Shown here piece by piece: positions 17,798 through 26,950 of a stretch of DNA of 64,000 nucleotides (position 1 is the first letter of the stretch; each line of letters begins with the position of its first letter). Origin of the DNA: Dryocola sp032051265 (lineage in GTDB: Bacteria; Pseudomonadota; Gammaproteobacteria; Enterobacterales; Enterobacteriaceae). The DNA lies in assembly GCA_032051265.1 (NCBI GenBank), contig DAMBYU010000001.1:248001-312000 (forward strand), in the 5' to 3' direction. Position numbers and translations under genes: made by a program. The notes beneath the pieces were generated by a model. The model saw only the letters and a list, made by a program, of their open reading frames with translations. It did no database searches and was not told the origin of the DNA.

Positions 17798-19066
17798 ATG
17801 GAAAAACATCTCATCCCTCAAGCCACGTCGCCCCTGGCCACGTGGCTTTGTTATCTGGAAAACCTTCATTCCCAGGCCATCGAGCTTGGCCTTGAGCGCG
17901 TGAAAAAAGTGGCGGCGACCCTTGATGTGCTTAAGCCTGCCCCCACGGTATTTACCGTCGCCGGAACCAACGGTAAAGGCACCACCTGCCGCATTCTGGA
18001 AAGCGCGTTAATCGCAGACGGCTACAGCGTGGGCGTTTACAGCTCTCCACATCTGGTGCGCTACACCGAGCGCGTGCGTATACAAAATGAAGAGCTCGAC
18101 GAGGCTTATCACACCGCAGCGTTTGCGCAGATTGAAGCCGCGCGCGGGGAGACCTCGCTTACCTATTTTGAATACAGCACGCTCTCCGCGCTGCTGCTGT
18201 TTAAACAGCTGAACGTTGATGTGGTGATCCTTGAGGTTGGGCTGGGCGGTCGTCTGGACGCTACGAATATCGTCGATGCCGACGTCGCCGTGGTGACCAG
18301 CATCGCACTGGATCACACCGACTGGCTGGGGCCGGACCGCGAAAGTATTGGTCGCGAAAAGGCGGGTGTATTCCGCGGTGGAAAACCTGCCGTTGTTGGC
18401 GAACCGGATATGCCGCGCACCATCGCAGATGTTGCATCCGAAAAGGGCGCGCAGCTGCTGCGTCGCGGCGTGGACTGGACTTATAGCGTTGAGGCGAATA
18501 GCTGGAGCTTTAAAGACGGGCAGGGCGAGCTTACCGGACTGCCGCTTCCGTTAGTGCCGCAGCCGAACGCCGCAACCGCGCTGGCCGCGCTGCGCGCAAG
18601 CTGGCTGGACGTTAGCGAAGCCGCCATCCGTGAAGGGATAGAGAATGCTTCCTTGCCGGGTCGCTTCCAGATTATTTCTGAGGCACCGCGCGTCATTCTG
18701 GACGTGGCGCATAATCCACACGCTGCGGCCTATCTTGCTGACCGGCTTGCCCGGTTGCCAAAAAAAGGACGCGTGCTGGCGGTAATAGGTATGCTGCACG
18801 ATAAAGATATTGCGGGCACGCTGGCCTGTTTGGCGGCTCAGGTCGATAGCTGGTATTGTGCTCCACTGGAAGGGCCACGCGGTGCCACAGCGCAACAGCT
18901 GGTGGAACATCTTAAGTCTGGAGAAGTCTATGACAGCGTGGCTCAGGCCTGGCATGCGGCAATGGCGGCAGCCACGGAGAATGATACCGTGCTGGTGTGT
19001 GGCTCGTTCCACACGGTGGCCCACGTAATGGAAGCGCTGGACGCGGGGAGAGCAGGTGGCGAGTAA
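17798..19066 (+). CDS. folC: Dihydrofolate synthase / folylpolyglutamate synthase
   Basis: Adds glutamate to dihydropteroate and then extends the folate polyglutamate tail. The Mur-ligase-type ATP loop TVAGTNGKGTT lies at residues 53-63; other blocks are YSSPHLVRYTERV, VGLGGRLDATNI, SIALDHTDWLG and the C-terminal DVAHNPHAA. 422 residues, identical to the E. coli length. Its 3' end overlaps dedD by 11 bases. Confidence 0.97.
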   Translation: MEKHLIPQATSPLATWLCYLENLHSQAIELGLERVKKVAATLDVLKPAPTVFTVAGTNGKGTTCRILESALIADGYSVGVYSSPHLVRYTERVRIQNEELDEAYHTAAFAQIEAARGETSLTYFEYSTLSALLLFKQLNVDVVILEVGLGGRLDATNIVDADVAVVTSIALDHTDWLGPDRESIGREKAGVFRGGKPAVVGEPDMPRTIADVASEKGAQLLRRGVDWTYSVEANSWSFKDGQGELTGLPLPLVPQPNAATALAALRASWLDVSEAAIREGIENASLPGRFQIISEAPRVILDVAHNPHAAAYLADRLARLPKKGRVLAVIGMLHDKDIAGTLACLAAQVDSWYCAPLEGPRGATAQQLVEHLKSGEVYDSVAQAWHAAMAAATENDTVLVCGSFHTVAHVMEALDAGRAGGE

Positions 19067-19760
19067 GTTTCAAAACCGATTAGTCGGAACCATTATTCTG
19101 GTCGCGCTGGGCGTCATCGTGCTGCCCGGCCTGCTTGATGGTCAGAAAAAACATTATCAGGACGAATTTGCGGCGATTCCACTGGTGCCAAAACCTGGCG
19201 ATACGGATGAGCCTGATATGCTGCCTGCGGCCACGCAGGCGCTGCCTTCCCAACCCCCGGAAGGGGCGGCGGCAGAGGTTCAGGCCGGTAACGCGTTTGC
19301 GCCAGGTTTAGACACGGCAACGCTTCCGGGAGAGAATGGCGTGGATATCGACGAAGTCCCGGTCACGCGTGAAAAACCGCCTCAGCCAAAACCTGTTGCC
19401 GAGAAGCCGAAACCTAAGCCGGTTGAAAAGCCGCAGGCTAAGCCTTCGGCCGATCGCAGCGAGCAATCGCCGCAAACGGATAAACCTGTTAAACAGGAAG
19501 AGCAGTCTGCGCCAACCGGGAAAGCCTATGTCGTTCAACTGGGGGCGTTAAAAAACGCCGACAAAGTGAATGAAATTGTTGCTAAACTGCGTGGCGCCGG
19601 GTTCCGTGTTTACACCTCTCCGTCCACGCCGGTTCAGGGGAAAGTTACCCGTATTCTGGTCGGGCCGGACGCCTCAAAAGACAAACTGAAATCCTCTTTA
19701 GGGGAGCTGAGTTCGCTTTCCGGGCTTAATGGCGTGGTGATGAATTACACCGTCCGTTAG
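19056..19760 (+). CDS. dedD: Cell division protein DedD
   Basis: Bitopic septal protein: an N-terminal membrane anchor near residues 9-26, a long proline/lysine/glutamate-rich linker, and a SPOR domain at about 155-234 (AYVVQLGALKNADKV, GAGFRVYTS, TRILVGP) that binds denuded septal peptidoglycan. GTG start inside the end of folC. At 234 residues it is longer than E. coli DedD (220); the difference is in the low-complexity linker. Confidence 0.95.
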   Translation: MASKFQNRLVGTIILVALGVIVLPGLLDGQKKHYQDEFAAIPLVPKPGDTDEPDMLPAATQALPSQPPEGAAAEVQAGNAFAPGLDTATLPGENGVDIDEVPVTREKPPQPKPVAEKPKPKPVEKPQAKPSADRSEQSPQTDKPVKQEEQSAPTGKAYVVQLGALKNADKVNEIVAKLRGAGFRVYTSPSTPVQGKVTRILVGPDASKDKLKSSLGELSSLSGLNGVVMNYTVR

Positions 19761-19792
19761 GTAAAATACCCGGCTCAAAAGGGCAAGTTTTT

Positions 19793-19822
19793 AATGGCGT
19801 TGACTATTAATTCAGCGCCATT
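19793..19822 (+). terminator. Stem-loop downstream of dedD
   Basis: AATGGCG pairs with CGCCATT, extended by TGA/TCA, followed by an AT-rich ATTTATTT stretch. Likely terminator between dedD and the cvpA promoter. Confidence 0.6.
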
Positions 19823-19851
19823 ATTTATTTACGCGTGGGAAGGAAATCCCT

Positions 19852-19867
19852 ACGCAAACGTTTTCTT
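19852..19867. promoter_or_regulatory. PurR operator of cvpA-purF-ubiX
   Basis: ACGCAAACGTTTTCTT fits the PurR box consensus ACGCAAACGTTTTCNT exactly, 58 bases before cvpA, as in E. coli. It predicts repression of the operon by hypoxanthine/guanine-bound PurR. Confidence 0.9.
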
Positions 19868-19925
19868 TTTCTGTTAGAATGCGCCCCGAACTGGACGTCA
19901 GGGCGATTTATCGCGAGATTTGGTC

Positions 19926-20414
19926 ATGGTCTGGATAGATTACGCCATTATTGCTGTTATCGGCTTTTCGGCTCTGGTTAGTGTGATTCGTGGCTTTGTT
20001 CGCGAAGCTTTATCGCTGGTGACCTGGGGATGCGCTTTTTTTGTCGCCAGTCATTACTACACTTACCTGGCAGTCTGGTTCACAGGCTTTGAAGACGAAC
20101 TGGTACGTAATGGGATTGCTATCGCGATACTGTTTATCGCGACACTTATCGTCGGCGCGATAGTCAACTATGTGATTGGCGCGCTGGTAGAGAAAACCGG
20201 CCTGTCGGGTACAGACAGGGTGTTGGGGATCTGTTTCGGAGCACTACGCGGTGCGCTGATCGTCGCCGCCATTCTGTTCTTTCTTGATACATTCACCGGC
20301 TTTTCGAAAAGTGATGACTGGCAAAAGTCGCAGCTTATCCCGCAATTCAGTTTCATCATCAGATGGTTCTTTGACTATCTACAAAGCTCGTCAAGTTTCT
20401 TGCCCCGGCCATAA
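19926..20414 (+). CDS. cvpA: Colicin V production protein CvpA
   Basis: Inner membrane protein of 162 residues with four predicted hydrophobic segments (near 4-20, 29-46, 63-85, 101-120). It is needed for colicin V production and is linked to envelope stress resistance. An in-frame TTG two codons upstream exists, but ATG 19926 (MVWIDYAII) gives the E. coli length. First gene of the PurR-controlled cvpA-purF-ubiX unit. Confidence 0.96.
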   Translation: MVWIDYAIIAVIGFSALVSVIRGFVREALSLVTWGCAFFVASHYYTYLAVWFTGFEDELVRNGIAIAILFIATLIVGAIVNYVIGALVEKTGLSGTDRVLGICFGALRGALIVAAILFFLDTFTGFSKSDDWQKSQLIPQFSFIIRWFFDYLQSSSSFLPRP

Positions 20415-20448
20415 GGCGGGGGTTGTGGCTTAGTGAGGAAAAGACAAC

Positions 20449-21969
20449 ATGTGCGGTATTGTCGGTATCGCCGGTTTTATGCCGGTCAACCAGTCTATCT
20501 ATGACGCGTTAACGGTGCTCCAGCACCGTGGGCAGGATGCCGCAGGCATCGTCACCATCGATGCTTTAAATTGCTTCCGTCTTCGTAAAGCAAATGGCCT
20601 GGTGAGCGATGTGTTTGAAGCCCGCCACATGCAGCGTATGCAGGGCAATATGGGTATCGGCCACGTTCGCTACCCAACCGCTGGCAGCTCCAGCGCATCA
20701 GAAGCCCAGCCTTTCTACGTTAACTCCCCATACGGTATTACGCTTGCGCATAACGGCAACCTGACCAACGCCCACGAACTGCGCAAAAAGCTGTTTGAAG
20801 AGAAACGCCGTCACATTAACACCACTTCCGATTCTGAAATTCTGCTCAACATCTTTGCCAGCGAGCTGGATAACTTTCGCAATTATCCGCTGGAAGCAGA
20901 CAACATTTTTGCCGCCGTTGCCGCCACTAACCGCCAGATTCGCGGCGCTTACGCCTGCGTGGCGATGATTATCGGGCACGGCATGGTCGCTTTCCGCGAT
21001 CCAAACGGCATTCGTCCGCTGGTGATGGGTAAGCGCGATCTGGGCGACGGGCGCACCGAATATATGGTGGCATCCGAGAGCGTGGCCCTCGATACCCTGG
21101 GCTTCGAATTCCTGCGTGACATCGCGCCGGGTGAAGCCGTGTACATCACAGAGGCCGGGCAGCTCTTCACCCGCCAGTGCGCAGACAACCCGACCAGCAA
21201 CCCTTGCCTGTTCGAGTACGTCTACTTTGCGCGTCCGGATTCATTCATCGACAAAATCTCCGTTTACAGCGCGCGCGTGGAAATGGGCAAAAAACTCGGT
21301 GAAAAAATCGCTCGCGAGTGGGAAGATCTGGATATCGACGTCGTCATTCCTATTCCGGAAACCTCCTGCGATATCGCGCTGGAAATCGCGCGTATCCTTG
21401 ATAAGCCATACCGTCAGGGCTTCGTGAAAAACCGCTACGTTGGCCGCACGTTTATCATGCCGGGCCAGCATCTGCGTCGTAAATCCGTGCGCCGTAAACT
21501 CAACGCCAACCGCGCTGAGTTCCGTGGTAAGAACGTGCTGCTGGTAGACGACTCCATCGTACGCGGCACCACGTCCGAGCAGATTATCGAGATGGCGCGT
21601 GAGGCAGGTGCGAAAAAGGTTTACCTGGCTTCTGCCGCACCGGAAATTCGCTTCCCGAACGTCTACGGCATTGATATGCCAAGCGCCAACGAGCTGATTG
21701 CTCACGGTCGCGAAGTGGATGAGATCCGCCAGATCATTGGCGCAGACGGGCTGATTTTCCAGAATCTGGACGATCTGATCGAAGCGGTACGCGTCGAGAA
21801 TCCGGATATCACGCAGTTTGAATGCTCGGTGTTCAACGGCGTATACGTTACCAAAGACGTAGACCACAAGTATCTCGAATACCTTGAGTCCTTGCGTAAC
21901 GATGATTCCAAAGCGCTGCTGCGTCAGAACGAAGTAGAAAACTTAGAGATGCACAACGAGGGTTCATAG
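20449..21969 (+). CDS. purF: Amidophosphoribosyltransferase
   Basis: First committed step of purine synthesis: PRPP plus glutamine to 5-phosphoribosylamine. The class II glutamine amidotransferase nucleophile C2 is exposed after Met1 removal (MCGIVGIAG). The PRPP-binding motif VLLVDDSIVRGTTS lies near residue 365. 506 residues against 505 in E. coli. Control by PurR is expected through the box upstream of cvpA. Confidence 0.98.
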   Translation: MCGIVGIAGFMPVNQSIYDALTVLQHRGQDAAGIVTIDALNCFRLRKANGLVSDVFEARHMQRMQGNMGIGHVRYPTAGSSSASEAQPFYVNSPYGITLAHNGNLTNAHELRKKLFEEKRRHINTTSDSEILLNIFASELDNFRNYPLEADNIFAAVAATNRQIRGAYACVAMIIGHGMVAFRDPNGIRPLVMGKRDLGDGRTEYMVASESVALDTLGFEFLRDIAPGEAVYITEAGQLFTRQCADNPTSNPCLFEYVYFARPDSFIDKISVYSARVEMGKKLGEKIAREWEDLDIDVVIPIPETSCDIALEIARILDKPYRQGFVKNRYVGRTFIMPGQHLRRKSVRRKLNANRAEFRGKNVLLVDDSIVRGTTSEQIIEMAREAGAKKVYLASAAPEIRFPNVYGIDMPSANELIAHGREVDEIRQIIGADGLIFQNLDDLIEAVRVENPDITQFECSVFNGVYVTKDVDHKYLEYLESLRNDDSKALLRQNEVENLEMHNEGS

Positions 21970-21974
21970 CCTCG

Positions 21975-21996
21975 TCGCCCCCTTAACCGGGGGCGA
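21975..21996 (+). terminator. GC-rich hairpin after purF
   Basis: CGCCCCC and GGGGGCG form a perfect stem with a TTAACC loop, followed by ATTCTT. A partial terminator between purF and ubiX is likely. Confidence 0.6.
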
Positions 21997-22059
21997 TTCT
22001 TGCATCCATCCCCATCTTGCGGCAAAGTCAGCCCAGATAAACTCTTCGGGCAAGCTTCT

Positions 22060-22629
22060 ATGAAACGGTTAATTGTTGGAATTTCAGGTGCCAGCGGCGC
22101 AATTTATGGCGTGCGACTGCTTGAGGCGCTGCAACAGGTGCCGGAGGTGGAAACCCATCTCATCATGAGCAACGCGGCCCGTCAGACCCTCGCCCTTGAA
22201 ACCGATTTATCCCTGCGCGACGTACAGGCTCTGGCCAATGTGGTGCACGATGCCCGCGATATCGCCGCAAATGTCTCGTCAGGCTCGTTTAAGACGCATG
22301 GCATGGTCGTATTACCCTGCTCAATCAAAACGCTCTCAGGCATCGTTCACAGTTATACAGACGGCTTGCTGACCCGAGCCGCAGACGTGGTGCTTAAAGA
22401 GCGTCGTCCGCTGGTGCTTTGCGTGCGTGAAACTCCGCTGCATCTTGGCCATTTGCGCCTGATGACGCAGGCGGCCGAGCTGGGCGCGGTGATCATGCCG
22501 CCGGTGCCTGCGTTCTATCATCGTCCACAAACGCTGACTGATATTATCGACCAGACGGTTAACCGCGTGCTGGATCAGTTTGATATCGAACTGCCTGCCG
22601 ATCTATTTACGCGCTGGCAGGGTGCCTGA
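22060..22629 (+). CDS. ubiX: Flavin prenyltransferase UbiX
   Basis: Makes the prenylated FMN cofactor used by the UbiD decarboxylase in ubiquinone synthesis. N-terminal GISGASGAIYGVRLL is the FMN/phosphate-binding loop; LPCSIKTLSGIVHSYTDGLLTRAADVVLKERRPLVL is typical. The frame runs open from 22000, but ATG 22060 gives 189 residues, the E. coli length. Third gene of the cvpA operon. Confidence 0.95.
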   Translation: MKRLIVGISGASGAIYGVRLLEALQQVPEVETHLIMSNAARQTLALETDLSLRDVQALANVVHDARDIAANVSSGSFKTHGMVVLPCSIKTLSGIVHSYTDGLLTRAADVVLKERRPLVLCVRETPLHLGHLRLMTQAAELGAVIMPPVPAFYHRPQTLTDIIDQTVNRVLDQFDIELPADLFTRWQGA

Positions 22630-22634
22630 AGGGG

Positions 22635-22681
22635 TGCGCCAGCGTGGTGCGTCACAAAACCGCCTGCATCAATTTGGGGCA
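22635..22681. promoter_or_regulatory. Tandem NtrC-type enhancer sites upstream of argT
   Basis: Two 17-base sites fit the NtrC consensus TGCACC-N4-TGGTGCA: TGCGCCAGCGTGGTGCG at 22635 (strong) and TGCATCAATTTGGGGCA at 22665 (weaker). They are 30 bases apart, about three helical turns, and lie roughly 160-200 bases upstream of the sigma-54 promoter. Confidence 0.78.
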
Positions 22682-22836
22682 ATTTTGTAACCCCGATCGC
22701 TTTTGAGAGATTTAGTCCGCATTTTGCTCGGTAAAGACTTTGCCCCTTCGCCAGACCTGCTATCTTTCAACCAGACGACAGAGTTGCAACGTTTTATTAA
22801 CATAAAACCACGCACTTTCTTTTACGCAGGGAAATG

Positions 22837-22852
22837 TGGCATGAGAACTGCA
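22837..22852 (+). promoter_or_regulatory. Sigma-54 promoter of argT
   Basis: TGGCATGAGAACTGCA has the invariant GG (-24) and GC (-12) separated by 10 bases, close to the consensus TGGCAC-N5-TTGCA. It predicts nitrogen-limitation induction, as described for Salmonella argT. Confidence 0.82.
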
Positions 22853-22915
22853 ACTCCTCGTTCGCCATACACAACATGACATCACACATAATAAGAGACA
22901 ACTTGAGGGTTATCT

Positions 22916-23692
22916 ATGAAGAAGCAGGTTCTCGCTCTGTCTTTGCTGCTGGGCCTTACCAGCACCGTTTATGCAGCAATCCCACAGAACGTTCGTATTG
23001 GTACGGACGCCACCTATGCACCGTTCTCTTCTAAAGATGCGAAAGGGGATTTTGTCGGCTTTGATATCGATCTTGGTAACGAGCTTTGCAAACGCATCAA
23101 TACCAAATGTACATGGGTAGGCAGCGACTTCGACTCGCTGATCCCTTCCCTGAAAGCGAAGAAAATCGACGCGATTATCTCCTCGCTCTCCATTACGGAA
23201 AAACGCCAGCAGGAAATTGCTTTCTCCGACAAACTTTATGCGGCCGACTCACGTTTGATCGCCAGCAAAGGCTCGTCAATCCAGCCGACGCTTGATTCCC
23301 TGAAAGGCAAACACGTTGGCGTGCTGCAGGGCTCTACTCAGGAAGCGTTTGCTAACGCCGAGTGGCGTCCGAAGGGTATTGACGTTGTGGCTTACGCAAA
23401 CCAGGACCTGATTTATTCTGACCTGGCTGCGGGCCGTCTGGATGCGGCATTCCAGGACGAGGTTGCGGCAAGCGAAGGTTTCCTGAAACAGCCTGCCGGT
23501 AAAGAATTTGCTTTTGCAGGGCCTTCTGTGAAAAACAAGCAGTACTTTGGCGATGGTACCGGCATTGGGATGCGTAAAAATGATACCGAGCTAAAAGCCG
23601 CTTTCGATAAAGCGCTTGCTGAAATGCGCAAAGATGGCACTTACGACAAGTTTGCTAAGAAGTACTTCGACTTTAATGTTTACGGCGAATAA
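22916..23692 (+). CDS. argT: Lysine/arginine/ornithine-binding periplasmic protein
   Basis: Periplasmic solute receptor that delivers Lys, Arg and Orn to HisQMP. Signal peptide of about 20 residues (cleavage after TVYA), mature start AIPQNVRIGTDATYAPFSS. The C-terminal KKYFDFNVYG is shared with HisJ, its paralogue 165 bases downstream. 258 residues, two fewer than in E. coli, the gap being in the signal peptide. The sigma-54 promoter and NtrC sites suggest Ntr control. Confidence 0.95.
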   Translation: MKKQVLALSLLLGLTSTVYAAIPQNVRIGTDATYAPFSSKDAKGDFVGFDIDLGNELCKRINTKCTWVGSDFDSLIPSLKAKKIDAIISSLSITEKRQQEIAFSDKLYAADSRLIASKGSSIQPTLDSLKGKHVGVLQGSTQEAFANAEWRPKGIDVVAYANQDLIYSDLAAGRLDAAFQDEVAASEGFLKQPAGKEFAFAGPSVKNKQYFGDGTGIGMRKNDTELKAAFDKALAEMRKDGTYDKFAKKYFDFNVYGE

Positions 23693-23711
23693 GTTTTTCC
23701 CGTAGTCTGTG

Positions 23712-23741
23712 GCCCGGTTATGCATATATTGTTAACCGGGC
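23712..23741 (+). other. Stem-loop between argT and hisJ
   Basis: GCCCGGTTA and TAACCGGGC form a 9-bp stem with a 12-base loop; no T-run follows. It may set relative levels of argT and hisJ transcripts. Confidence 0.55.
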
Positions 23742-23857
23742 TGGATAAAAATGCAGTGCTGGAGCCTTGTTGGCTGCGCGTTTTTATTGCATTTTATCCA
23801 TCTTGATTAGCCAGAACACGGCATTAGCGCTAAAAAGACAGTCTATCGAGGATAATT

Positions 23858-24640
23858 ATGAAAAAGTTGGTGTTGTCCCTTTCTTTGGTGCTGGCATTCT
23901 CCAGCGTTTCCACAGCATTCGCCGCTATTCCCAAAAACGTCCGTATCGGTACCGATCCGACCTATGCCCCGTTTGAATCGAAAAACGCCCAGGGTGAATT
24001 AGTCGGTTTTGATATCGATCTGGCTAAAGAGCTCTGCAAACGCATCGAAACCAACTGTACCTTCGTTGAGAACCCGCTTGATGCGCTGATCCCTTCCCTG
24101 AAAGCAAAAAAAATCGACGTCATAATGTCTTCGCTTTCGATCACGGAAAAACGCCAGCAGGAGATCGCCTTTACCGACAAGCTATACGCGGCGGATTCCC
24201 GTCTGGTGGTAGCCAAAGGTTCCGCAATCGAGCCAACGCTGGAGTCGCTGAAGGGTAAACGCGTAGGCGTGCTGCAGGGCACCACTCAGGAAACTTACGG
24301 CAACATTCACTGGGCGCCGAAAGGCATCGAGATTGTCTCTTATCAGGGCCAGGACTCCATCTACGCTGACCTGACGGCGGGCCGTATCGATGCAGCCTTC
24401 CAGGATGAAGTGGCGGCCAGCGAAGGTTTCCTCAAACAGCCAATCGGCAAAGATTACCAGTTTGGCGGGCCTTCCATTAAAGACAACAAGCTGTTTGGCG
24501 TAGGCACCGGTATGGGGCTGCGTAAAGACGATACCGAACTGCGAGAAGCGCTGAACAAAGCCTTTGCCGAAATGCGCAAAGACGGCACCTACGAGAAGCT
24601 GGCGAAAAAGTATTTCGACTTTGATGTTTACGGTGGTTAA
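23858..24640 (+). CDS. hisJ: Histidine-binding periplasmic protein HisJ
   Basis: Periplasmic histidine receptor for the HisQMP importer. Signal peptide of about 22 residues (cleavage near TAFA-AIPK), then VRIGTDPTYAPFESKNAQGELVGFDID. 260 residues, equal to E. coli. It clearly arose with argT by duplication: the two share most blocks, including SSLSITEKRQQEIAF and QDEVAASEGFLKQP. The argT-hisJ gap is the place of the classical dhuA promoter of hisJQMP. Confidence 0.96.
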   Translation: MKKLVLSLSLVLAFSSVSTAFAAIPKNVRIGTDPTYAPFESKNAQGELVGFDIDLAKELCKRIETNCTFVENPLDALIPSLKAKKIDVIMSSLSITEKRQQEIAFTDKLYAADSRLVVAKGSAIEPTLESLKGKRVGVLQGTTQETYGNIHWAPKGIEIVSYQGQDSIYADLTAGRIDAAFQDEVAASEGFLKQPIGKDYQFGGPSIKDNKLFGVGTGMGLRKDDTELREALNKAFAEMRKDGTYEKLAKKYFDFDVYGG

Positions 24641-24646
24641 CAGTGT

Positions 24647-24680
24647 CGTAGGGTGGATAAGCGCAAGCGCCATCCACCAT
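24647..24680. repeat. REP-like element between hisJ and hisQ
   Basis: GTAGGGTGGATAAGCGCAAGCGCCATCCACC forms a hairpin with GGTGGATGGCGC-type arms, the same family as the unit at 8288. In Salmonella a REP in this gap stabilises hisJ mRNA. Confidence 0.75.
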
Positions 24681-24766
24681 TGATACAAATTGTGGCGGGT
24701 GCGCAATGCTTACTCGCCCCTATGCTTAGCTGAATTTGTGCAGACACTGACGACAGGATACGCACC

Positions 24767-25453
24767 ATGTTGTATGGCTTTTCTGAAGTGATATTTAAAG
24801 GGGCGCTCGTCACGCTGGAACTGGCGCTAAGCTCCGTTATCCTCTCTGTGGTGATTGGTCTTGCTGGTGCGGGCGCCAAATTATCAAAAAATCGCCCGCT
24901 GGCGCTGCTGTTTGAAGGCTATACCACGCTTATTCGTGGCGTGCCGGATCTGGTGCTGATGCTGCTGATTTTCTATGGCCTGCAAATGCTGCTCAACAGC
25001 ATTACCGATGCCTTAGGCATGACGCAGTTTGATATCGATCCGATGGTGGCGGGTATTATTACGCTTGGTTTTATCTACGGCGCTTATTTTACCGAAACCT
25101 TCCGCGGGGCTTTTCTCGCCGTGCCGCAGGGGCATATCGAAGCTGCTACGGCCTTCGGCTTTACCGCATCGCAAACTTTCCGCCGCATACTCTTCCCCGC
25201 TATGATGCGCTACGCCTTGCCCGGCATCGGCAACAACTGGCAGGTCATTCTGAAAGCGACGGCGCTGGTCTCATTATTAGGGCTGGAGGACGTGGTGAAG
25301 GCGACGCAGCTGGCGGGAAAAACGACCTGGCAGCCGTTCTATTTTGCGATTGTCGCCGGGATCATTTATCTGGTATTCACCACCCTTTCTAACGGTGTGC
25401 TGCTCTGGCTTGAACGCCGCTACTCTGTAGGCGTGAAGAGGGCCGAGCTATGA
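24767..25453 (+). CDS. hisQ: Histidine/Lys-Arg-Orn ABC transporter permease HisQ
   Basis: One of two membrane subunits of the HisQMP2 complex. 228 residues, multiple membrane segments, and the ABC-permease EAA loop near GHIEAATAFGFTASQTFRRILFPAMMRYALPG. Overlaps hisM by 4 bases (ATGA), so translation is coupled. Confidence 0.96.
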   Translation: MLYGFSEVIFKGALVTLELALSSVILSVVIGLAGAGAKLSKNRPLALLFEGYTTLIRGVPDLVLMLLIFYGLQMLLNSITDALGMTQFDIDPMVAGIITLGFIYGAYFTETFRGAFLAVPQGHIEAATAFGFTASQTFRRILFPAMMRYALPGIGNNWQVILKATALVSLLGLEDVVKATQLAGKTTWQPFYFAIVAGIIYLVFTTLSNGVLLWLERRYSVGVKRAEL

Positions 25454-26166
25454 TCGAGATAATTCAGGAATACTGGAAATCCCTGCTGTGGACGGACGGC
25501 TACCGCTTCACCGGCGTGGCTATCACGCTGTGGCTGCTGATTTCGTCCGTTGTGATGGGCGGGATTCTGGCGCTGTTCCTTGCCATCGGACGCGTCTCAA
25601 GCAATAAGTTCATCGCTTTCCCGATCTGGTTATTTACCTATGTTTTCCGCGGTACGCCGCTGTATGTGCAGCTGCTGGTGTTTTATTCCGGCATGTACAC
25701 GCTGGAAGTGGTGAAGGGCACCGCGCTGCTAAACGAGTTTTTCCGCAGCGGGCTGAACTGCACCGTTCTGGCGCTGACGCTTAACACCTGTGCCTATACG
25801 ACGGAGATTTTTGCCGGCGCCATCCGTTCGGTTCCGCATGGCGAAATTGAAGCCGCGCGGGCATACGGCTTTTCACGCGTGAAGATGTATCGCTGCATTA
25901 TTTTGCCATCGGCGCTGCGTATCGCGCTGCCCGCGTACAGCAACGAGGTTATTTTAATGCTGCACTCCACCGCGCTGGCGTTTACTGCCACCGTGCCGGA
26001 TCTGCTGAAAATCGCCCGTGACATTAACTCCGCAACCTACCAGCCGTTTACCGCCTTCGGTATCGCTGCGGTGTTGTACCTGATTATCTCTTACGTGCTG
26101 ATAAGCCTGTTCCGCCGTGCGGAAAAACGCTTTATGCAGCATGTTAAACCCAGCTCTTCGCACTGA
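25450..26166 (+). CDS. hisM: Histidine/Lys-Arg-Orn ABC transporter permease HisM
   Basis: Second membrane subunit, paralogue of HisQ. 238 residues; EAA loop at GEIEAARAYGFSRVKMYRCIILPSALRIALP contacts HisP. It starts within the hisQ stop codon and hisP follows by 9 bases. Confidence 0.96.
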   Translation: MIEIIQEYWKSLLWTDGYRFTGVAITLWLLISSVVMGGILALFLAIGRVSSNKFIAFPIWLFTYVFRGTPLYVQLLVFYSGMYTLEVVKGTALLNEFFRSGLNCTVLALTLNTCAYTTEIFAGAIRSVPHGEIEAARAYGFSRVKMYRCIILPSALRIALPAYSNEVILMLHSTALAFTATVPDLLKIARDINSATYQPFTAFGIAAVLYLIISYVLISLFRRAEKRFMQHVKPSSSH

Positions 26167-26175
26167 GTGGTTTCC

Positions 26176-26949
26176 ATGGCTGAAAATAAATTAAACGTTA
26201 CTGATTTGCACAAACGCTACGGCGAACATGAAGTGCTCAAAGGGGTTTCTCTGCAGGCCAACGCAGGCGATGTAATCAGCATCATCGGTTCGTCCGGCTC
26301 GGGGAAAAGTACATTTTTGCGCTGCATTAACTTTCTCGAAAAACCGAGCGCAGGCACGATTGCGGTGAGCAACCAGAACATCAATCTGGTGCGTGACAAA
26401 GACGGTCAGCTAAAAGTTGCGGATAAAAACCAGCTGCGCCTGCTGCGCACCCGGCTAACCATGGTGTTCCAGCACTTCAACCTGTGGAGCCACATGACGG
26501 TGCTGGAAAACGTGATGGAAGCGCCGATTCAGGTGCTGGGTCTTAGCAAGCAGGAAGCCAAAGAGCGCGCGATTAAATACCTCGCCAAAGTGGGGATTGA
26601 CGAGCGCCAGCAGGCGAAATACCCGGTTCATCTTTCCGGCGGCCAGCAGCAGCGCGTTTCAATAGCCCGCGCGCTGGCGATGGAGCCTGAGGTTTTGCTG
26701 TTCGATGAGCCAACCTCCGCGCTGGACCCGGAGCTTGTGGGTGAAGTGCTGCGCATCATGCAGCAGCTGGCGGAAGAGGGGAAAACCATGGTCGTTGTGA
26801 CGCACGAAATGGATTTTGCCCGCCACGTCTCAAGCCACGTGATCTTCCTGCATCAGGGGCGCATTGAGGAAGAGGGCGCGCCAGATGAGCTGTTCGGCAA
26901 TCCGAAAAGTGCTCGCCTGCAGCAGTTTTTGTCCGGATCGCTTAAATAA
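26176..26949 (+). CDS. hisP: Histidine/Lys-Arg-Orn ABC transporter ATPase HisP
   Basis: Homodimeric ATPase that powers HisQM. Walker A GSSGSGKST at residues 38-46, Q-loop in MVFQHFNLW, signature LSGGQQQ, Walker B VLLFDEPTSALD and H-loop VVTHEM. An in-frame GTG occurs at 26167, but ATG 26176 (MAENKLNV) gives 257 residues, the E. coli length. Last gene of the operon, closed by a strong terminator. Confidence 0.97.
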   Translation: MAENKLNVTDLHKRYGEHEVLKGVSLQANAGDVISIIGSSGSGKSTFLRCINFLEKPSAGTIAVSNQNINLVRDKDGQLKVADKNQLRLLRTRLTMVFQHFNLWSHMTVLENVMEAPIQVLGLSKQEAKERAIKYLAKVGIDERQQAKYPVHLSGGQQQRVSIARALAMEPEVLLFDEPTSALDPELVGEVLRIMQQLAEEGKTMVVVTHEMDFARHVSSHVIFLHQGRIEEEGAPDELFGNPKSARLQQFLSGSLK

Positions 26950-26950
26950 A

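Noticed and set aside
22834..23034. ORF overlapping the argT promoter and start
   Set aside because: It runs through the sigma-54 promoter and into argT in another frame; no family similarity.
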